Positions 1 to 6,667 of a DNA stretch of 34,440 nt are shown here, in pieces. The position numbers and the translations under genes are program-made. The stretch's first letter is position 1; each line of letters starts with the position of its first letter. Location of the stretch: NCBI GenBank assembly GCA_964411505.1, contig CAYPLH010000042.1:1-34440 (forward strand). Reading direction: 5' to 3'. This stretch comes from CAYPLH01 sp964411505. GTDB lineage: Bacteria > Bacillota > Clostridia > CAYPLH01 > DUMO01. The notes beneath the pieces are model-generated. The model had not been told where the DNA came from, made no database searches, and worked only from the letters and a program-made list of their open reading frames with translations.

Positions 1-1
1 A

Positions 2-61
2 GAAGGGTTCCTAAATGAATATATGGGATTTGCGGGAGGTCATATAGCAAGAGATGCATAG
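2..61 (+). CDS. C-terminal end of an unidentified protein (partial)
   Basis: A frame open from the window edge reads EGFLNEYMGFAGGHIARDA and then stops at TAG (59-61). Only the last 19 residues are visible, so no family can be named. The composition looks like real protein rather than random frame. The following 283 bases to the next gene contain no gene I can support and no clear terminator. Confidence 0.4.
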   Translation, partial: EGFLNEYMGFAGGHIARDA

Positions 62-344
62 CGACAATTAATAACACGTAAGTATGAAGATCATTATAAA
101 ATAAGTTAAATAAATGAATGTCGGATAAGAAACGACTGTTGAAAAAAAATCTACTGCTGCTTAGATACAAAAATGGTAAAATAGAGGCAGTTGATAGATT
201 CTTAATCAAATGACTGTAGATAAAAAATTGTTTGTTGTAATTAGATTTATCACACAATACAATTAAAGCATAGGATATACCACAGAAAGCCACGAAGGTA
301 CTGTTTACTGCAGGCTTGAATTTTTAAGGAGGCAGAAAAATTAT

Positions 345-1418
345 ATGGATAATAATTATGTTAGTGTTTTACCTGAGAAAGACTCAGGTAACCCAAGGAA
401 CCCGCATGACATAGTTCGAAGAGAAAATGATTTTTATATATTCCCATTTTCAGAGGATGGAGACAACAACTACAAGTTTCATATGAATGTTAAAGTAGTT
501 AATGAATCCCAAAAGACTATTCCTACGAATTTTACAGTAAATTGGGGAGATACAATGTACCAAGCTGATAGAGATTATTTACTGTTATGCACAGATGACG
601 ATAACTGGAGATCATTTGTTGCAAAAATTGATGGTCCTTTGTCGATGGCCGAAGTAGATGTACCACCCGGCATATCATATTTGACATTACATCCTCGTTA
701 CGAACATGCCCGGGTGAATAGACTTGTTGGCACACTCCCTAAAGATATCTTTGATGTAGAAGTTATCGGAACTACCCGAATGATGCGCGACATTTTAGCA
801 ATTGAAGTCGGGAACAAAGATTTACAACCAATTGCATTTTATTCTCGGGTTCATCCATACGAAACAATTGGCTCATATTTTATTGAGGGTATGCTAAATT
901 GGCTGAAAGGATTGGATTCCGAAGTGACGAAGTTTATTGCAAATAACCATATTATTTTTATCCCAATGCCAAATGTTGATGGTGTGGCTGATGGCACCAA
1001 CAAACTAACGCATGGAGGTTTAAACTTTAGTTATAACTTCAAAAATTCTGTAGAACCGGAAGCAATTGCACTCAAAGAATATTTCTTTAAGAAAAAGCCA
1101 GCTGTTATTTTTGATTTACATGGTTGGAATAATCCTAGAGACAATATGGTAACTAACGATACTATTCGTGGGCGCATAATATATGCTGCTATTCTTAAAG
1201 AAGAAAAATTATTTAATATTCCTGTGGAGATTTTATACAGGGGCAATCCTAGTTCTGGAGCACAACACTCATGTGGCTATTTTGCTGATACCTTGGGCAT
1301 ATCCTTTATTAATTCGTCTTGGGTTCATGTTGGAAGAAATTCTGAAAATCTTTACTCAATGGGAGTCTTTTTGTTAAAAGCAATAGCAGAAGCTGATTAC
1401 AATGCCAGAAAGCTTTAG
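345..1418 (+). CDS. M14-type zinc carboxypeptidase-like protein
   Basis: The 357-residue product has the M14 metallocarboxypeptidase layout. Residues about 40-130 form a beta-rich N-terminal domain like that preceding the catalytic domain in cytosolic carboxypeptidase (AGBL-like) relatives. The zinc-binding HPYE follows (H170, E173), then PNVDG in the substrate-binding segment, and the third zinc ligand in DLHGW (H259). No signal peptide is seen, so a cytoplasmic location is likely. The ATG at 345 is preceded by AAGGAGG (326-332). The expected C-terminal catalytic glutamate is not obvious: the segment after LGISF reads INSSW (N323-W326), with E334 the nearest acidic residue. Catalysis is therefore uncertain. 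It could act on peptide or amidated small substrates, or be a non-peptidase relative. It precedes an oxidoreductase gene by about 200 bp. Confidence 0.8.
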   Translation: MDNNYVSVLPEKDSGNPRNPHDIVRRENDFYIFPFSEDGDNNYKFHMNVKVVNESQKTIPTNFTVNWGDTMYQADRDYLLLCTDDDNWRSFVAKIDGPLSMAEVDVPPGISYLTLHPRYEHARVNRLVGTLPKDIFDVEVIGTTRMMRDILAIEVGNKDLQPIAFYSRVHPYETIGSYFIEGMLNWLKGLDSEVTKFIANNHIIFIPMPNVDGVADGTNKLTHGGLNFSYNFKNSVEPEAIALKEYFFKKKPAVIFDLHGWNNPRDNMVTNDTIRGRIIYAAILKEEKLFNIPVEILYRGNPSSGAQHSCGYFADTLGISFINSSWVHVGRNSENLYSMGVFLLKAIAEADYNARKL

Positions 1419-1630
1419 AACTTTGGATAAATAATAATTACTGGGCGATGCCACTGGACAAGGTGTTTTGCCAGATAATGTTTGGCAATATTTCCTTAAG
1501 GAGAGTTTTATTCGGTGGTGTTCAACCTCCTAAAATTATCCTCTAGACGATACTTGCGTCTTCTCTTTATTATATTAGTTTAAACTTGTAAAAAACAAAG
1601 TTTTAATAACAAAATATAGGAGTGTTTATG

Positions 1631-2515
1631 ATGGTAAAAATTGGGGTTATAGGATCGGATAACTCTCATGCATTGCATTTTTCTAAACTAGCTAATATTA
1701 GGAATGAAGCAACTGGTGAATACCAGTTTCCAAATGTTAGAATAACAGGTATATATGGTGAGAACAAAGAACAAACTATGAAAGTTGCAAGTGAAGGCAA
1801 CATTGAGTTCATTGCAAAAAAGCCGGAAGAATTAATGGGTAAGGTTGATGCTGTAATGGTAGTATTCAGGCATGGAGATCTGCATATGCCCTATGCTTTA
1901 CCCTATGTAGAGGCAGGTATACCTGTTTGGATAGATAAACCTTTTACTATTAAAATTGGGGATGCAAAAAGGTTAATTGCAGAAGCATATAAAAGTGGAG
2001 CAAAACTATATGGTGGCTCAACACTACGCTATAACTATGATATCTTAATGCTTAAAAATACAGTTGAGAATGCGGGAAAGATTGGAGGTGTTATGTCTGG
2101 GGCCATAAATTTTCCTGCAAGTCTTGACAGTGAGTATGGTGGCTTGTTTTTCTATGGAGGTCATCTTTCTGAGATGGTTATGGCGGTATTTGGATATGAA
2201 ATAAAATCGGTAGTTTCTCATATAAACAATGGAAATATCTTAGTGATAGCAAAGTATGACAATTACAATGTTGCTATGCAATTTTTAAGTAAGACCACAG
2301 AGCATTATGGAATTGTTTATGGTGCAGAAAAAACAGTTGTCAGAAATATTGACGGTTCATTGAACTACTATCTTGGATTCAGTGAATTTATAAAAAATCT
2401 CGAATCAGGTCAAACCACACCGGAACATATTTTGCTAAAGCCGGTAGTTCTTTTGAATGCTGTCCAGAAGTCTATAGAAACAGGACGTGAAGTGTTCTTA
2501 AGTGAGTTTGAATAA
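1631..2515 (+). CDS. Gfo/Idh/MocA-family NAD(P)-dependent oxidoreductase
   Basis: A Rossmann N-terminus (MVKIGVIGSDNSH) is followed by the hallmark IDKPFTIKI segment, where DKP takes the place of the common EKP. The substrate-binding half contains GGHLSEM, which resembles the conserved histidine motif. At 294 residues it is shorter than the usual 330-390 for the family. The family oxidises or reduces sugars and cyclitols with NAD(P)+, and the substrate cannot be read here. Start choice: AGGAG (1618-1622) sits 8 nt before ATG 1631 and 5 nt before ATG 1628. The in-frame GTG at 1622 overlaps this ribosome binding site and is unlikely. It may act with the upstream M14-like gene, but the 200-bp gap makes an operon unsure. 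Confidence 0.85.
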   Translation: MVKIGVIGSDNSHALHFSKLANIRNEATGEYQFPNVRITGIYGENKEQTMKVASEGNIEFIAKKPEELMGKVDAVMVVFRHGDLHMPYALPYVEAGIPVWIDKPFTIKIGDAKRLIAEAYKSGAKLYGGSTLRYNYDILMLKNTVENAGKIGGVMSGAINFPASLDSEYGGLFFYGGHLSEMVMAVFGYEIKSVVSHINNGNILVIAKYDNYNVAMQFLSKTTEHYGIVYGAEKTVVRNIDGSLNYYLGFSEFIKNLESGQTTPEHILLKPVVLLNAVQKSIETGREVFLSEFE

Positions 2516-2828
2516 ATGATCTTGGTGGATGGCACAGCGCCCCTTTTGGAATCAGAACACAGAAATTTGGAACAATTAAACTTAGTTTTTGGTGATTATT
2601 ATATTAGGAAAAAATTTAGCTATTGACAAAATATTGGAGGGTTGTAAGTACTCCTCAGGGAGCAAGTTATCAAGATCCTACGAGATATATTGCTATACTT
2701 TTTAATATACAAACCCGTTCGTGCGATTAAGTAAAAGGGCGGTGAGTAATTATTTATTCACCGCCTACCCGATTCACTATTCTTGTTTTCAAATTATCTA
2801 AATTTATACTTTCCAGTTATTGCAGCAT
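2516..2828. other. Intergenic region between convergent genes
   Basis: This 313-bp gap separates the end of the oxidoreductase gene (plus strand) from the end of the GH4 gene (minus strand). The only structure supported is the terminator hairpin at 2738-2765. No open frame with a ribosome binding site was found. Confidence 0.6.
2732..2766 (-). terminator. Intrinsic terminator of the GH4 gene
   Basis: A stem GGCGGTGA (2738-2745) pairs with TCACCGCC (2758-2765). It extends inward by one G-T wobble and TAA/TTA to about 12 bp with a 4-nt loop. Read on the minus strand it lies about 65 nt past the GH4 stop and is followed by CTTTTAC, a short U-tract. The plus strand has no T-run after the stem, so it acts mainly for the minus-strand gene. 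Confidence 0.75.
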
Positions 2829-4160
2829 CTAGTTAAAATACTCGCCAAGGTACTCCTGCTGAAGTGAAACAAGTTCATCTACAACCTTTTGCATCTCATC
2901 TAATGTAAGCACGCTATGAGTTGCAGGATCTGCCATCAATGCATAGTAAATAGATGTTTTATCTTTATTAAGCACTGCTTCAACTGCAAGCTGATGTACA
3001 CTTATGTTCATAGAACACAGTGCTGCAAGGTGGGTTGGGAGGGCTCCATAGTAGCATGGATGCACACCGTTTCTGTCCACCATACAGGCGACCTCTACAG
3101 ACGAAAATTCCGGAAGGTTTGTTATAAGCCCTGTATTTATAACATTGGCATAAATCTTGCAGGAATTATTTGTCACCATTGAATTTATAATGCTTGAACC
3201 ATATTCTACACTGCGTTCAAAGGTTGGAAGTTCATGTTTTTTAGCTGATTCTACATAGCCTTTATAGGTCTTTTCTTTTCTAGCAATATTCTGTTTATAC
3301 TTGTCTATAACTATTTTATACTGATCGATAAGTTCTTTGGTTCTTAGGTAATACGGAACATATTCCGGAAAATGGACACTGGATTCGGTAACCATGTAGC
3401 CAGTGCGAAGCAGCATATCAAGTCTGGTTGGTCCAAGATTGGCAAATACATCATCACTGTAACCACTTTCATTGAAGATACCTTTTTCTGCAACTATTTT
3501 TCTGAATTCAGGATAAAGGTCTTTTTCTTTTGATTCCAGTTTGGTAACCCAATTCATGTGATTAATACCGGCAGCTTCATAATCCAGCTCTTCATATGGG
3601 ATATTAACGACCTTAGCTATTTGTCGGGTTGTTCCTTGCACGCTGTGACACAATCCAATAAGTGGAATTCTGCTTGTCATTGCTGCTGCCATTACTGACA
3701 TTGACTGAGGATTTGTGTAGTTGAGAACTATAGCTTTTTTAGAACTTCTTTTCTCTATATCACTGAGCATTTTGTTGTTGAAAATCATAGTTCTTAAGCC
3801 TCTGAAGATTCCAGCTACACCACAAGTGTCTCCGATCGTTTGATATAAGCCATATTTCTTTGGTATGTCCATGTCAAGGTTTGATGCTTCAAGAAATCCG
3901 ATTTTAACGAGATTAATGACAAAATCTGCTCCATCAAGCGATTTTCCCATATCCAAAGTATATTCGGTTTCGTTTTTGTAATCTTTCTGATGGAGATATT
4001 CCTCTATCAATATTTTGACATTATCTAGTCTTTCTTGATTAACATCCATAAAAGAAAGCCTGCAATCTTTTAGTGAATCAAAACTCAATATGTCTATTAC
4101 AAGCTTAAGAGTGAACCCATAACTTCCTGCACCAATAAATGAAACTTTAACCTTGTTCAT
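2829..4160 (-). CDS. GH4-family glycosidase, MelA-like (NAD+/Mn2+-dependent)
   Basis: The 443-residue protein starts with a dinucleotide-binding fold (KVSFIGAGSYGF) and carries GH4 signatures: NYTNPQS, GLCHSVQGT and AGINHMNWV. C171 and H201 correspond to the Cys and His that bind the catalytic Mn2+ in this family. GH4 enzymes cleave by a redox-elimination mechanism using NAD+. GLCHSVQGT plus AGINHM resembles alpha-galactosidase MelA most, but alpha-glucosidase and alpha-galacturonidase/glucuronidase members share these motifs, so the sugar is not settled. There is no signal peptide, so it acts on imported oligosaccharides. ATG 4160 has AGGAGG (4174-4169) 8 nt upstream. It is divergent from an AraC-type regulator that probably controls it. 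Confidence 0.88.
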   Translation of the reverse strand: MNKVKVSFIGAGSYGFTLKLVIDILSFDSLKDCRLSFMDVNQERLDNVKILIEEYLHQKDYKNETEYTLDMGKSLDGADFVINLVKIGFLEASNLDMDIPKKYGLYQTIGDTCGVAGIFRGLRTMIFNNKMLSDIEKRSSKKAIVLNYTNPQSMSVMAAAMTSRIPLIGLCHSVQGTTRQIAKVVNIPYEELDYEAAGINHMNWVTKLESKEKDLYPEFRKIVAEKGIFNESGYSDDVFANLGPTRLDMLLRTGYMVTESSVHFPEYVPYYLRTKELIDQYKIVIDKYKQNIARKEKTYKGYVESAKKHELPTFERSVEYGSSIINSMVTNNSCKIYANVINTGLITNLPEFSSVEVACMVDRNGVHPCYYGALPTHLAALCSMNISVHQLAVEAVLNKDKTSIYYALMADPATHSVLTLDEMQKVVDELVSLQQEYLGEYFN

Positions 4161-4385
4161 ACATTCTGCCTCCTGTTTTTATAATCTTAAAATCCACCAC
4201 TTAAATTATAAACCAGCACTAATTTTTATAACATGGTTGTACTTCTGCTTTATATGACTTTATTTCTCTTATCAGATTTAAAAATAAGAAACTCCTGGTC
4301 GATCTGAGGTTAAATTAATTAAGAATTCAAAGATATTCTATATGACTGGAAATCCTTTTACTATCATCAACTGGATAAACTTTAT

Positions 4386-4410
4386 TTCACATTTATTTTA
4401 CCAGTGTGAA
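4386..4410. promoter_or_regulatory. Candidate operator, TTCACA-N13-TGTGAA
   Basis: TTCACA (4386-4391) and TGTGAA (4405-4410) form an inverted repeat with a 13-base spacer that brackets the predicted -35 box. The same element with the same spacing lies at 5814-5838 in the second repeat copy. Conservation within a diverged repeat suggests a protein-binding site, perhaps for the adjacent AraC-type regulator. Which protein binds is inference. Confidence 0.45.
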
Positions 4411-4425
4411 TTGTTATTGTATAAT
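4397..4425 (+). promoter_or_regulatory. Predicted sigma-A promoter of the AraC-type regulator gene
   Basis: TTTACC (4397-4402), a 17-bp spacer and a perfect TATAAT (4420-4425). The leader to the ATG at 4561 is about 130 nt. It contains an 8-bp stem (AAAGTCGC 4447-4454 with GTGACTTT 4458-4465, one G-T wobble, 3-nt loop) followed by two more T residues, which could act as an attenuator. Confidence 0.6.
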
Positions 4426-4560
4426 AGTTATATGATTTTAAAGCAGAAAGTCGCATCGTGACTTTTTGATGGAATTCAGGTATTTTTGGATTTCACCAGC
4501 CTTTAAAGATGGATGGATAATTGCAATATTTATAAAAGGTATATGCAAAGGAGCTAAGAA

Positions 4561-5394
4561 ATGCAGGAAACACCAAATTATAAAGAGCTAAAGTACAACA
4601 AACTAAGGGATTCTGATATGATGATAAACCGTTATGGTGTTCAGGATTGTTATCCAGGATATACTTTTGGACCTGCAGTAAGAGATTTTTATTCTATTCA
4701 CTACATATTAAAGGGAAAGGGAACCTTTACTTGTGAAGGTAAAACATACTCGCTAGAAAAGGATGATGGATTTCTGATAAGTCCAGGAAAGCTTTGCACC
4801 TACAGTGCAGATATTGAAGAGCCGTGGACATATACATGGGTCGGTTTTTGCGGATTCAAGGCAAGGTACTACTTAAAGCTTGCTGGTTTGGATGAAGATA
4901 ATCCGATATTTACCTATTCGTCTGATGATAGCTTACGACAGTACTTTCATGAGCTTGTTACTAGAAAAGAAATTAAAGCAGACAGGGAACTATTTTGCTT
5001 GGGGAATGTTTATCACATTTTGAATAAGCTTGCAGAAGGTGGGAATTCAATTCAAGAGAAGGGCATTAGCTGGAAAGAGATATATATTAAAAAAGCAATT
5101 GAATTTATGGAGTTCAACTATTCAGGGAATATTACAATAGCTGAAGTCGCAGAACATGTAGGGCTTAATCATAAATATTTAAGCTCCTTATTTAAAAAGA
5201 GTGTTGGAGTTTCTCCAAAAGAATTCCTGATTTGTTACCGCATGGAAAGAGCATGTGAACTGCTAAAGGATAGATGGCTTACAATAGGTGATGTAGCAAG
5301 GTCGGCAGGCTACAGCGATCAATTTGTGTTTTCCAGGACCTTCAAAAAAAGGAAGGGGTTATCCCCAAAAGAGTATCGAGTACAGCAAAGGTAA
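4561..5394 (+). CDS. AraC-family transcriptional regulator (cupin sensor + AraC HTH)
   Basis: The 277-residue protein has an N-terminal cupin-like sugar-sensing domain (about residues 25-110, YSIHYILKGKGTFTCEGK then DDGFLISPG). The C-terminal AraC DNA-binding domain has two helix-turn-helix units: about 191-216 (ITIAEVAEHVGLNHKYLSSLF) and 240-273 (LTIGDVARSAGYSDQFVFSR, ending in the family hallmark LSPKEYR). ATG 4561 follows AAAGGAG (4547-4553). Divergent transcription from the GH4 gene suggests control of that gene by an imported sugar, as with MsmR/RafR-type regulators. The duplicated control region downstream raises the possibility that it also controls the ABC transporter genes. Confidence 0.9.
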   Translation: MQETPNYKELKYNKLRDSDMMINRYGVQDCYPGYTFGPAVRDFYSIHYILKGKGTFTCEGKTYSLEKDDGFLISPGKLCTYSADIEEPWTYTWVGFCGFKARYYLKLAGLDEDNPIFTYSSDDSLRQYFHELVTRKEIKADRELFCLGNVYHILNKLAEGGNSIQEKGISWKEIYIKKAIEFMEFNYSGNITIAEVAEHVGLNHKYLSSLFKKSVGVSPKEFLICYRMERACELLKDRWLTIGDVARSAGYSDQFVFSRTFKKRKGLSPKEYRVQQR

Positions 5395-5442
5395 CACTTA
5401 TAAAAAATTTTTGACTGTTATTTGCCTCCCATATGCAACCTA

Positions 5443-5628
5443 TTATCGTTCTCTGTTCTGCGTTCTGGTTGGCGGAATCAATGTTAAATACTCTTTCAGT
5501 TTTTCGGCTTCCAAAGTCGCTATCATATCAGTAAAAGTCTGTAAATTCTCGTTCACTGCGTATTCTGTCTTGATTTGTTCCCGGATTATTGGGGCTGTCT
5601 CCTTTTTTATAATCTTAAAGACTACCAC
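5443..5628 (-). pseudogene. Possible remnant of a minus-strand gene
   Basis: A 61-codon minus-strand frame ends in EKLKEYLTLIPPTRTQNRER and has coding-like composition. Its first codons lie inside repeat copy 2. There the sequence matching the GH4 ribosome binding site (AAAAAAGGAGACAG) runs straight into the frame without a start codon after it. One reading is that copy 2 once preceded another minus-strand gene, of which only a tail is left. I do not recognise a family, and it may be chance. Confidence 0.25.
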
Positions 5629-5813
5629 TTTAAATTATAAACCTACACTAATTTTTATTACATGGTTGTACTTCTGTTTTATATGACTTTATTTCTCTTA
5701 TTAGATTTTAAAGTAATAAACCCTTGGTTACTCTGAGTTTAAATCATTTGAGCTTTCAAAGGGCTTCTGTATGACTGAAAACCTTTTTTTATCATCAATT
5801 GTAAAAACTTTAT

Positions 5814-5838
5814 TTCACATTTATTTTGCCAGTGTGAA
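5814..5838. promoter_or_regulatory. Candidate operator, second copy of TTCACA-N13-TGTGAA
   Basis: TTCACA (5814-5819) and TGTGAA (5833-5838) bracket the -35 box exactly as at 4386-4410. The preserved spacing points to one shared regulator for the two promoters. Confidence 0.45.
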
Positions 5839-5853
5839 TTGTTATTGTATAAT
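5825..5853 (+). promoter_or_regulatory. Predicted sigma-A promoter of the ABC transporter operon
   Basis: TTTGCC (5825-5830), a 17-bp spacer and TATAAT (5848-5853). This is the homologue of the promoter at 4397-4425. The leader to the ATG at 5984 is about 125 nt and contains three perfect hairpins. Confidence 0.6.
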
Positions 5854-5859
5854 CATATT

Positions 5860-5889
5860 AGATTGCACCAGATTGCACCAGATTGCAAC
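5860..5889 (+). repeat. Three tandem decamers AGATTGCACC
   Basis: AGATTGCACC occurs at 5860-5869 and 5870-5879, with a third copy differing in one base (AGATTGCAAC) at 5880-5889. The third copy forms the left arm of the first leader hairpin. Confidence 0.85.
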
Positions 5890-5943
5890 GAAGTTGCAAT
5901 TTCCTGCAGATTAGACTGCAGGAATAAGTCGCAAAGCGACTTA
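5882..5943 (+). promoter_or_regulatory. Three contiguous perfect hairpins in the ABC operon leader
   Basis: ATTGCAAC/GTTGCAAT (5882-5889, 5893-5900, loop 3), TTCCTGCAG/CTGCAGGAA (5901-5909, 5916-5924, loop 6) and TAAGTCGC/GCGACTTA (5925-5932, 5936-5943, loop 3) follow each other with no base between them. None has a T-tract, so they are not ordinary terminators. They could stabilise the mRNA, be processing or protein-binding sites, or be a small mobile palindromic element. Confidence 0.75.
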
Positions 5944-5983
5944 CTGGGGATCAATCATAATATAAGCTTATGGAGGCGTTTTT

Positions 5984-6667
5984 ATGGAGATATTACGGGT
6001 TGAAAACCTGACAAAGGTATATGGAAAAGGACATACAGCTGTGACTGCATTAGATAATGTATCTTTTTCAGCGGATAAAGGTGAGTTTCTGGCAGTTATA
6101 GGACCTTCAGGATCCGGAAAGTCAACATTACTCCACATCTTAGGTGGTGTGGATTATCCCACTTCCGGAAAAGTATATATTGATGGGACAGATATATACA
6201 CATTGAATGAGTCTAAGCTGGCAATTTTCAGGAGAAGGCAGATAGGTCTTGTTTATCAGTTTTATAACCTTATACCTGTGTTGAATGTAGAGGAAAATAT
6301 CACACTTCCGCTGCTTTTAGATGGCAGGAAGGAGGACATGAATTACCTTAATGAAATTCTGACAACTCTAGGTCTTAAGGACAGGTTGAACCATTTGCCT
6401 AATGAGCTTTCAGGGGGACAGCAGCAGAGAGTATCAATAGGACGTGCACTAATAAACAATCCAGCCTTGGTTTTGGCGGACGAGCCTACAGGAAACCTAG
6501 ACAGCAAGAATAGTGCTGAAATAATAGGACTACTTAAACTATATAATAAAAAATATAATCAGACACTAATTATTATTACCCATGATGAAAAAATAGCTCT
6601 GCAAGCTGATAGAATTATAAGCATAGAAGACGGAAAAATAGCCAGGGATGAGGTGATAGGTCGATGA
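5984..6667 (+). CDS. ABC transporter ATP-binding protein (MacB/LolD type)
   Basis: The 227-residue ATPase has Walker A GPSGSGKST near residues 39-47, the signature LSGGQQQR, Walker B LVLADEPTG and the H-loop THDE. Its length and sequence match the group that pairs with FtsX-like permeases (MacB, LolD, BceA, FtsE relatives). These use ATP to drive mechanical work on membrane or exported substrates rather than channel transport. ATG 5984 follows GGAGG (5972-5976). The stop overlaps the permease start by 4 bp (ATGA at 6664-6667), so the two are translationally coupled. The substrate is unknown. No two-component system adjoins, which argues against a classic Bce antibiotic-sensing module. Confidence 0.93.
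   Translation: MEILRVENLTKVYGKGHTAVTALDNVSFSADKGEFLAVIGPSGSGKSTLLHILGGVDYPTSGKVYIDGTDIYTLNESKLAIFRRRQIGLVYQFYNLIPVLNVEENITLPLLLDGRKEDMNYLNEILTTLGLKDRLNHLPNELSGGQQQRVSIGRALINNPALVLADEPTGNLDSKNSAEIIGLLKLYNKKYNQTLIIITHDEKIALQADRIISIEDGKIARDEVIGR

Larger units (their letters stand above)
4165..4433. repeat. Long direct repeat, copy 1 (divergent control region)
   Basis: About 265 bp between the GH4 gene and the AraC-type gene is repeated at 5595-5855 with many scattered substitutions and small indels. Near-identical blocks include AATTTTTAT.ACATGGTTGT, TATATGACTTTATTTCTCTTA and ACTTTATTTCACATTTATTTT (4378-4398). The copy runs from the ribosome binding site of the GH4 gene through the plus-strand -10 box. 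Confidence 0.85.
5595..5855. repeat. Long direct repeat, copy 2 (upstream of the ABC operon)
   Basis: This is the second copy of the 4165-4433 control region, in the same orientation and placed 5' of the ABC transporter genes. It keeps the TTCACA-N13-TGTGAA dyad and TATAAT. It differs most in the middle (5710-5790) and diverges completely after about 5855, where the decamer repeats and hairpins begin. The whole gap 5395-5983 (589 bp) otherwise holds only the remnant frame at 5443-5628. Confidence 0.85.

Noticed and set aside
2829..4160. Malate/lactate dehydrogenase
   Set aside because: The N-terminal Rossmann fold is shared, but GLCHSVQGT and AGINHM with C171 and H201 identify GH4.
4386..4410. 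CRP-type binding site
   Set aside because: Half-sites are in the reverse order (TTCACA first, TGTGAA second) and the spacer is 13, unlike TGTGA-N6-TCACA.
5324..5686. 120-codon plus-strand frame overlapping the end of the AraC-type gene
   Set aside because: Out-of-frame shadow that runs through the duplicated control region; no coding signature.
5882..5943. Intrinsic terminator or riboswitch of a known class
   Set aside because: No T-tract after any of the stems, and no conserved riboswitch core recognised.
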